From Candidatus Zipacnadia bacterium (GTDB lineage Bacteria > Armatimonadota > Zipacnadia > Zipacnadales > Zipacnadaceae), in contig JALGTI010000011.1 in NCBI GenBank assembly GCA_029821455.1, positions 1 to 19,962 on the forward strand: a stretch of DNA of 19,962 nucleotides, read 5' to 3'. Of the stretch, positions 15,215 through 19,962 are shown piece after piece; position 1 is the stretch's first letter; the number at the start of each line of letters is the position of its first letter. The position numbers and the translations under genes are program-made. Under the pieces are notes generated by a model. The model saw only the letters and a program-made list of their open reading frames with translations, was not told where the DNA came from and ran no database searches.

Positions 15215-16540
15215 TCAGAGTAGTTCTCCCTCGCGCACCACGAACCTGCCTCCCACGATTGTCCCCCAGACCCGGCCCTTAAGAGCACGGCCTACAAAGG
15301 GCGTATTCTTCCCCTTTGACTGGAATGCCTCTGGCTCGACGGCCCACTCTGTGTCCGGGTCTATGATCGTAATGTCGGCCGGGCTGCCTGGTGCAAGAGT
15401 CCCGCTCTCGATGCCGAGGATGCGAGCCGGATTGCAAGTCATTGTCGCCAGCAGTTCCGGCAGACTCATCACGCCGCTGTGCACAAGCTCCGCGAGTGCC
15501 ACTCCCAGGCACGTCTCCAGCCCGACGATACCGAACGGCGCATCCGCTAAACCCAGCGCCTTTTCTTCAGGGCTGTGGGGCGCATGGTCGGTGGCGAGCA
15601 CCTGTATGGTGCCATCGGCCACGGCGCGCTTGATGGCTGCCACATCTGCCTCCTCGCGCAGTGGCGGGTTCATCTTGGCGTTGCTGCCGTGCTCACGGAC
15701 TGCCTCGGCAGTGAGGGCGAAGTAGTGTGGCGCGGTCTCCAGGCTGAGATGTTGGATATGGTCAGGGCTATCCAGCAGGAACTCCAGACTGCGGAGGGTG
15801 TAGTCGCTGCTGACGTGAGCGAGGTGCAGCTTGAAGCTATCAGCGACGCCGGCCTGAGTTGCAGCCCGGTTCCAGTCGAGCATCGCAATCTGCTCCGAGG
15901 CCGCATTCTGCCCCGGCACACCCAGTTCACGGCTCACAGACCCCTTGTTCATCACACCATCGACGGAGTAGTTGTTGTCCTCGCAGTGGGCAATGAACAG
16001 GGCCCCTGTGGCCGCAGCCTGGCTTGCTGTGGCGCATTTCAAACGGAAATCCTGAATGGGGAAGGCATCATCGGTGATGGCGACACATCCTGCCTGCAGC
16101 AGCGCCTGGAAGTCGGTCAGTCTATCCTTGCCGTGCTCCAGCGTCGCTGCGCCGATGGGCAGCACGCGGCATACGGCATCGCCCTTGATCCTGTTCAGCA
16201 GGTCCGCGACCCGCTCCGGTCGGTCAATCGGCGGGTCAGTGTTGGGCATAGAGCAGACGGTGGTGAAGCCGCCGGCCACAGCAGCACGTGTGCCGGTGGC
16301 GATGGTCTCCTTGTGCTCAAAACCGGGTTCGCGGAGATGGACGTGCATATCAATGAGACCAGGCGTCACGACGAGCCCGCCCACATCCATAATCCTTCCC
16401 TCGGGCTTTCGGTCCTCGGCCAGCCACTTGATGCAGCCGGCCTGAACGCACAGATCAGCCTGTGCATCCCAGCCCACGGCGGGGTCAATAACACGCGCCC
16501 CTCGAAGAGTGAACAGTTCTGAGCCATTTCTTGGCTTCAT
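15215..16540 (-). CDS. pyrC: Class I dihydroorotase
   Basis: 441 residues, typical of the class I (long) dihydroorotases, which close carbamoyl-aspartate to dihydroorotate in pyrimidine synthesis. Metal and active-site residues are in place: DMHVHLREPG (H66, H68), the substrate-binding SMPNTDPP (97-104), AITDDAFP (D157 or D158), FIAHCED (H185), LAHVSS (H242) and ATDHAPHS (D318). Because the active-site set is complete, it is likely an enzyme and not one of the inactive PyrC-like chains (PyrX type) that pair with PyrB. The ATG at 16540 has a poor ribosome site and follows a terminator-like hairpin by about 13 bases. carA follows after 26 bases. pyrB, carB and pyrR are not in the window. Confidence 0.95.
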   Translation of the reverse strand: MKPRNGSELFTLRGARVIDPAVGWDAQADLCVQAGCIKWLAEDRKPEGRIMDVGGLVVTPGLIDMHVHLREPGFEHKETIATGTRAAVAGGFTTVCSMPNTDPPIDRPERVADLLNRIKGDAVCRVLPIGAATLEHGKDRLTDFQALLQAGCVAITDDAFPIQDFRLKCATASQAAATGALFIAHCEDNNYSVDGVMNKGSVSRELGVPGQNAASEQIAMLDWNRAATQAGVADSFKLHLAHVSSDYTLRSLEFLLDSPDHIQHLSLETAPHYFALTAEAVREHGSNAKMNPPLREEADVAAIKRAVADGTIQVLATDHAPHSPEEKALGLADAPFGIVGLETCLGVALAELVHSGVMSLPELLATMTCNPARILGIESGTLAPGSPADITIIDPDTEWAVEPEAFQSKGKNTPFVGRALKGRVWGTIVGGRFVVREGELL

Positions 16541-16553
16541 AGCATTGTCTTAC

Positions 16554-16586
16554 AAAAGAGCCTTCCCCAGGGGAAGGAGAAGGCTC
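16554..16586 (-). terminator. Intrinsic terminator or attenuator just upstream of pyrC
   Basis: On the minus strand GAGCCTTC (16579-16586) pairs with GAAGGCTC (16558-16565), an eight-pair perfect stem with a 13-base loop, followed at once by TTTT (16554-16557). This is a good intrinsic terminator for the upstream PKD-protein gene (stop at 16615). Only 13 bases remain between it and the pyrC ATG, too few for a separate promoter, so pyrC-carA must be transcribed through it or from a start inside it. Confidence 0.7.
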
Positions 16587-16614
16587 CTATGCTTCGCAAG
16601 TGGGCGGCAGCAGA

Positions 16615-17856
16615 TCACTCAACTATCACTTGCACCTGATCGGCCTTCGCTTCCTTGAGGCCCTCGGGGTCTGTCACCTGCAGCGTGACTAGATAGTAGC
16701 CTGGCTCCTCGAAGGTCACGGCGACCTGCTGACCCAGGGCATCCTCAGCCATAGAAGTATCCCAACTCCAGATATAGCGGGCTGCGACGCCCTCCTGCTG
16801 GGCGGCAGCGGTGAAGCTGATCTCTTCACCCGCCTTGGCTGTGCGCCGCGCCGCGCCCTGGATTTCAGCCACGAGGGGCTGGTCCTCCTGCACCAGTCTC
16901 AGGCGCCCCACATAAAACTTGCCCTTGGTGTCGCCGGTCACGACGGCACGCAGCAGCTTGGCTCCACTCAGATCGCCTCCGGCTTTGAAGTCGTCCAGCG
17001 TCACAGCGATGCGGGTCCAGCCCTCGGTCTGAGAGATCGCCGGCGTCAACGGCAGCGCCCCTGAGTCCATAGCACCCTTCTCGGTTACCAGTACCACGCG
17101 AATGTTTTCAAGAGCCTTGGGTGGAACCTGCGTTGTTGGCTGCAGGCCTGGTCCCATTCCAGGTCCCATACCCGGCATCCCCGGTCCGCCAGGTCCCACG
17201 CCAGGCATACCGGGGCCTCCTGGCCCCATTCCGGGCATCCCGGGTCCACCTGGGCCCCAGCCGGGCGCACCGGGTCCCATACCCGGCATCCCGGGACCAC
17301 CGGGCATCCCCGGTCCGGCAGGGCCCGGACCACCAGGGCCGCCGGGCATCATTCCTGGAGCAGGAGCACCAGGGCCACCGGGGCCGCCGGGAGCACCGGG
17401 CGGCACGCCAGGAACCATGCCGCCAGGGCCTCCTGGTCCACCGGGCATCATCCCCGGTCCACCGGGCCCGGGGCCGCCTGGGCCACCCGGCCACATCCCC
17501 GGTCCGCCAGGGCCCATACCGGGCTGAAGGCCGGGGGTCATATAGCCCTGTTCGGGTTCGGGGATCTTAACGAAGATGACCAGAGTAGAGCCGGCGTGGT
17601 TGCTCCAGAAGGACGAGAAGTCGAGAGGATCGGTCAGGTCAATGCGGCCGCCCTCGTGGTAGCCCTTCGTCTCCACCACCAGCGTCTCGGTGTCAAGGAA
17701 TTCCTCGGCGTCGGTCTGCTCAATGGTGCCGCTGCCCCAACTGCCCAGCTCTATCCCCTCAGTGTCGCCGGCATAGAAGCTTATAGTGGTATCTGCCGTT
17801 GCTGCGCCGACACACAGTACCAGAACTACTCCTACGCCCCACAGGTATCTTGACAT
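16615..17856 (-). CDS. Secreted protein with Gly/Pro/Met-rich tract and PKD-like domain
   Basis: 413 residues from ATG 17856, chosen for AGGTGGGA upstream and because it starts a signal peptide (MSRYLWGVGVVLVLCVGA, probable cleavage near residue 22). Order: a beta-rich segment (about 23-102; GGRIDLTDPLDFSSF, STLVIFVKIPE), a tract of about 134 residues almost entirely Gly, Pro and Met (107-240), more beta strands (about 249-323; NIRVVLVTEKG, GWTRIAVTLDDF, FYVGRLRLV), and a C-terminal PKD-like domain (about 325-413; YIWSWDT, YYLVTLQVTDPEG). The first and third parts together look like one carbohydrate-binding-type beta sandwich whose loop holds the tract. The Gly spacing is not strict Gly-X-Y, so a collagen triple helix is unlikely. 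It probably acts outside the cytoplasmic membrane, perhaps in adhesion or matrix. A terminator follows. Confidence 0.75.
   Translation of the reverse strand: MSRYLWGVGVVLVLCVGAATADTTISFYAGDTEGIELGSWGSGTIEQTDAEEFLDTETLVVETKGYHEGGRIDLTDPLDFSSFWSNHAGSTLVIFVKIPEPEQGYMTPGLQPGMGPGGPGMWPGGPGGPGPGGPGMMPGGPGGPGGMVPGVPPGAPGGPGGPGAPAPGMMPGGPGGPGPAGPGMPGGPGMPGMGPGAPGWGPGGPGMPGMGPGGPGMPGVGPGGPGMPGMGPGMGPGLQPTTQVPPKALENIRVVLVTEKGAMDSGALPLTPAISQTEGWTRIAVTLDDFKAGGDLSGAKLLRAVVTGDTKGKFYVGRLRLVQEDQPLVAEIQGAARRTAKAGEEISFTAAAQQEGVAARYIWSWDTSMAEDALGQQVAVTFEEPGYYLVTLQVTDPEGLKEAKADQVQVIVE
17167..17256 (-). repeat. Three 30-bp tandem units coding GPGGPGMPG(M/V)
   Basis: Three adjacent 30-base units (17227-17256, 17197-17226, 17167-17196 in coding order) encode the same decapeptide, with one Met/Val difference. 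The DNA of the units differs at six or seven positions per compared pair, nearly all synonymous. More degenerate Gly/Pro repeats extend over 17137-17538. Confidence 0.85.
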
Positions 17857-17956
17857 AATCCGTCGTCCCACCTTTCGCACTCCGCTCGGTCGGATTGCGG
17901 ACATAGGCCATAACTCCGCTGCTAGTACAGACGTTGCTGCAACACTACAAGGTTCG

Positions 17957-18241
17957 TTAGCCATCCACATTATCCCTCTGGACAAGGCGGCTGTCAAGGT
18001 CTGAACTGCCAGCCAAGCGGTTTATTATGTTCTGGACCGTGATGGCGTGGATGCCGTGCCGCCGGCAGAACTCCAGCACTTGAGTGCGGCTCGCCATATG
18101 CCCGTCCGGGGCCATCATCTCACAGATAAGCGCAGCCGGGGGCAGGCTGGCCGCCTGGCCGCACCCGACCATATCCACAATTAATTCCTCAGGCAGGCAC
18201 AACTTCTCCACAGCGTTATCCACACAGAGCCCTGCTGGCAC
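17957..18241 (-). pseudogene. C-terminal fragment of 3,4-dihydroxy-2-butanone-4-phosphate synthase (ribB-like)
   Basis: A 94-residue frame from GTG 18241. Residues about 32-78 match the end of RibB: SLPPAALICEMMAPDGHMAS, then VLEFCRRHGIHAITVQNIINRL. In full RibB (about 200 residues) this region follows the active site; the Glu-rich N-terminal motif that binds ribulose 5-phosphate and Mg is missing here, as is the 'GHTEA' element. It therefore cannot make the riboflavin precursor alone. The frame is the same as that of purS: after the purS TAA (18263) it reads seven codons to the GTG, with no clear ribosome site. It is probably a gene remnant left by deletion; a small translated protein cannot be excluded. 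Confidence 0.6.
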
Positions 18242-18262
18242 ACCCCTGCGCCCGGTCAGGTG

Positions 18263-18793
18263 TTAGAGGATCTCCCAGGCCTGAAAGTGTGGGTTCATCA
18301 GCAGCCCCTGCTCACGGGAGTGGGTGACCACTATCTCCTCGGCCAGGCGCTTGGCCTGGTCAGCACTCTGGCAGTCCAGCTTCAGGGTCCACAGAATGCC
18401 TTTGTTAACGGCGGCCACCGCGTCGCCATACCCCAGCCTTCCCTGCAGGGCATCCACCATACCCGGCGCTGAAGCGCCCTCGGCATCGGTTATCAGCACC
18501 TCGGCAGCCCACAGCCCGTCCTCCTGACGCGGATTCGCATCCTGCCCCGGAATACGTACCTGATAGGCGTGCTTGTTGGGGTTGACGAACAAGTTGGTGT
18601 GCTCAGCAAGCTCCGTCGCCAACTCCAAGGCTCCAGCCTCATCGTCTACGTTGAGGGTCAGGCGATAGTAATCAGTGCGCGTCAGCGCCTTGAGCGTCTC
18701 GGCGTAGCCCATCCGTCTGCGTAGCGTGCCGCCAGCAGTTAAGGCAGTAACATCAGGGGTTTTCAAGGTGACCAACAGTTCAACTGTCTGCAT
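18263..18793 (-). CDS. purS: FGAM synthase subunit PurS, tandem two-domain form
   Basis: 176 residues, about twice the normal PurS (near 80). Two PurS-like units can be aligned by eye. Unit 1 (about 3-81): VELLVTLKTPDV, RRRMGYAETLKAL, YYRLTLNVDD, NPNKHAYQVRI. Unit 2 (about 95-176): WAAEVLITDAEG, GRLGYGDAVAAV, LWTLKLDCQS, NPHFQAWEIL. PurS is a small dimeric bridge between the amidotransferase PurQ and the synthase PurL in formylglycinamidine ribonucleotide synthesis; here one chain may provide both halves of the dimer. The gene follows purQ by 28 bases (order Q-S, the reverse of the common S-Q-L) and has GTGGAG upstream. purL is not in the window. Confidence 0.85.
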   Translation of the reverse strand: MQTVELLVTLKTPDVTALTAGGTLRRRMGYAETLKALTRTDYYRLTLNVDDEAGALELATELAEHTNLFVNPNKHAYQVRIPGQDANPRQEDGLWAAEVLITDAEGASAPGMVDALQGRLGYGDAVAAVNKGILWTLKLDCQSADQAKRLAEEIVVTHSREQGLLMNPHFQAWEIL

Positions 18794-18821
18794 TTGCGTT
18801 GCTCCACTTCAATAACCTGGT

Positions 18822-19673
18822 TTATGCAGGTATCGTGGCCAGCAGCATCTCCCGCAATGAGGCGAACACTAGCCGACCTGGCCCGGCAGCAGCCATCGCC
18901 TCAGCGTCGCCCCAGGCAGCTTGCTTGATGTCAGCCCACTTGCCGCCGAGTTCGCCCGGAAGCTGCCTGACAAAGCTGGTCCGCTCAGGGTGGGGCATCA
19001 TCGCCATCACATTGCCCTCCGGATTGCATAGCCCAGCGATATTGGCTAGTGCGCCATTGGGATTGATCTCCGGCCCCTCGGCTACAGTGCCCTCGGCGTC
19101 ACAGTACTGGAAGACTACCTGGTCGTTCTCAAACAGTCGCTCGATGAGGCCCTGGGTCTGAGTGGTGAAGCGTCCCTCCCCGTGTGCGATGGGAACTGGC
19201 CAGACGAATTCGGGTTCCATCTGGCCAGTGAACTGACAGCGCGCGGGCGAGCAAGCCAGCTTCAGATAGACCCATCGGCAGCAGAAGATGTCTATGCGGC
19301 CGGCCGGGTCGAGGTAATTGGGTGCCAGAGCCATCTCTATCTCGCCCGGATTGAGGCCAGGAATCAGGCCTGTCTCCACCAGCACCTGGGCGCCGTTGCA
19401 GATACCCAGGACTGGCTTGCCGGTCTCAGTGGCCTGCTCAAAGAGGGTCTTGCAGATGGGCTCTTTGGCAGCGATGGCTCCGGAGCGCACACGGTCCTGG
19501 TAGGAGAACCCGCCGCCGATGATGTAGCCAGCATACTCGGCCAGTTCAGCGGGCTCGCGGTTCCAACGGAACACATCGCAGGTCATCCCGGCGGCCTCGG
19601 CTGCGCGCTTGGATTCCCACTCGCAGTTAGAGCCGGGGAATTGGATCAAAGCAATCCTTGGCATATCGGTCAT
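18822..19673 (-). CDS. purQ: FGAM synthase glutaminase subunit PurQ
   Basis: 283 residues, longer than the common 225-230 residue form. PurQ releases ammonia from glutamine for PurL in step four of purine synthesis. Seen: ALIQFPGSNCEWE (8-20), IIGGGFSYQDRVRSG (51-65), nucleophile C92 in GICNGAQ, the CRWVYLKL segment, PIAHGEGRF, and H228/E230 in MPHPERTS. The extra length comes from a longer middle section around 118-155 and a C-terminal extension after the catalytic Glu. Start ATG 19673 has AGGAG eight bases upstream. A TATACT-like -10 element (19752-19757, minus) lies upstream, without a good -35 partner. It heads the purQ-purS unit. Confidence 0.95.
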   Translation of the reverse strand: MTDMPRIALIQFPGSNCEWESKRAAEAAGMTCDVFRWNREPAELAEYAGYIIGGGFSYQDRVRSGAIAAKEPICKTLFEQATETGKPVLGICNGAQVLVETGLIPGLNPGEIEMALAPNYLDPAGRIDIFCCRWVYLKLACSPARCQFTGQMEPEFVWPVPIAHGEGRFTTQTQGLIERLFENDQVVFQYCDAEGTVAEGPEINPNGALANIAGLCNPEGNVMAMMPHPERTSFVRQLPGELGGKWADIKQAAWGDAEAMAAAGPGRLVFASLREMLLATIPA

Positions 19674-19820
19674 CTGGTCATCTCCTGCTCTGCTTCACAG
19701 TCAATACCCTATTCCACAGGCAGCGCGGAATTCCTTCACGCCGGCTTGTCCAGTATAGTAAAGCTGCAATCAATCCACTTCCACATAGGGAGACCAAGTC
19801 AGATTTCCTTCAAAAGGGTC

Positions 19821-19849
19821 TTGACAAGCAAACGAGTTTGTGCTATAAA
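19821..19849 (+). promoter_or_regulatory. Near-consensus sigma70 promoter
   Basis: TTGACA (19821-19826, perfect -35), a 17-base spacer, and TATAAA (19844-19849, five of six). Transcription would start near 19856, about 50 bases before the ATG at 19908. It faces away from purQ and is the best promoter in the window. Confidence 0.8.
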
Positions 19850-19907
19850 CCAGTTTGGACGGAGTAGAAAGCTGGCAGTTAGCCCGGTTCGGAAAGGGAT
19901 GAGGACA

Positions 19908-19962
19908 ATGTCCGGAAGTGACCATCATCAAGAGCCTCGCCACGACCTGCGACAGATTCCCA
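19908..19962 (+). CDS. Start of an unidentified gene leaving the window
   Basis: ATG at 19908 with a purine-rich AAGGGATGAGG upstream, and a strong promoter about 50 bases before that. Only 18 codons are visible (MSGSDHHQEPRHDLRQIP), a polar His/Asp-rich N-terminus with no recognisable motif. Promoter, leader and ribosome site together support it as a real gene; its product cannot be named. Confidence 0.55.
   Translation, partial: MSGSDHHQEPRHDLRQIP

Noticed and set aside
15575..16522. 315-codon plus-strand open frame
   Set aside because: Antisense to pyrC, whose full set of active-site motifs is on the minus strand.
17102..17527. Plus-strand open frame with collagen-like GPPGIPGP repeats
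   Set aside because: It is antisense to the secreted protein's Gly/Pro tract. Gly (GGN) and Pro (CCN) codons are complementary, so the mirror frame is automatic. The minus frame has a signal peptide, a ribosome site and flanking domains.
1..19962. tRNA, rRNA, CRISPR array, insertion sequence or prophage
   Set aside because: No cloverleaf, no regularly spaced repeats, and no transposase or integrase frame was found on reading both strands.

Overview
The window is a GC-rich, gene-dense bacterial chromosome segment with housekeeping genes, Shine-Dalgarno sites and sigma70-like promoters. I see no phage, insertion sequence, CRISPR array, rRNA or tRNA. The taxon cannot be fixed from this stretch. 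The rpmE - DUF1385 - prfA - prmC - tsaC order is typical of Firmicutes, Thermotogae, Chloroflexi, Armatimonadota and related deep lineages. The secreted Gly/Pro-rich and PKD-type proteins fit an uncultivated lineage from that broad group. This placement is inference.

Layout. Bases 1-1125 (+): the 3' end of a beta-rich protein gene, then a TIM-barrel flavoprotein-like gene. Bases 1209-5760 (-): a lipoprotein, a seven-bladed beta-propeller protein, a decayed aldo/keto reductase pseudogene, a divergent YchF-like ATPase and an M19 dipeptidase. Bases 5895-9921 (-): a translation operon of ribosomal protein L31, DUF1385 membrane protein, release factor RF1, its methyltransferase PrmC and the t6A enzyme TsaC, with a good promoter at 9966-9994. 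Bases 10085-13935 (+): tRNA-guanine transglycosylase, an orphan DNA methyltransferase and mannitol-1-phosphate dehydrogenase. Bases 13971-16540 (-): pyrC-carA (pyrimidine synthesis), without carB. Bases 16615-19673 (-): purQ and a double-length purS (purine synthesis, without purL), a fragment of ribB, and a secreted protein with a long Gly/Pro/Met tract and a PKD-like domain. Bases 19821-19962 (+): a near-consensus promoter and the first codons of a gene leaving the window.

Most notable points: (i) PurS is a tandem fusion of two PurS domains, which matches the two PurS chains used per FGAM synthase complex; (ii) the secreted protein appears to have a beta-sandwich domain interrupted by about 134 residues of Gly/Pro/Met sequence whose decapeptide units differ almost only at synonymous sites; (iii) two gene remnants (aldo/keto reductase and ribB); (iv) a YchF homologue that has lost the DxxG switch motif; (v) a terminator-like hairpin directly in front of pyrC and a nested inverted repeat directly in front of tgt, both possible expression controls. 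No wholly new multi-gene system is evident.
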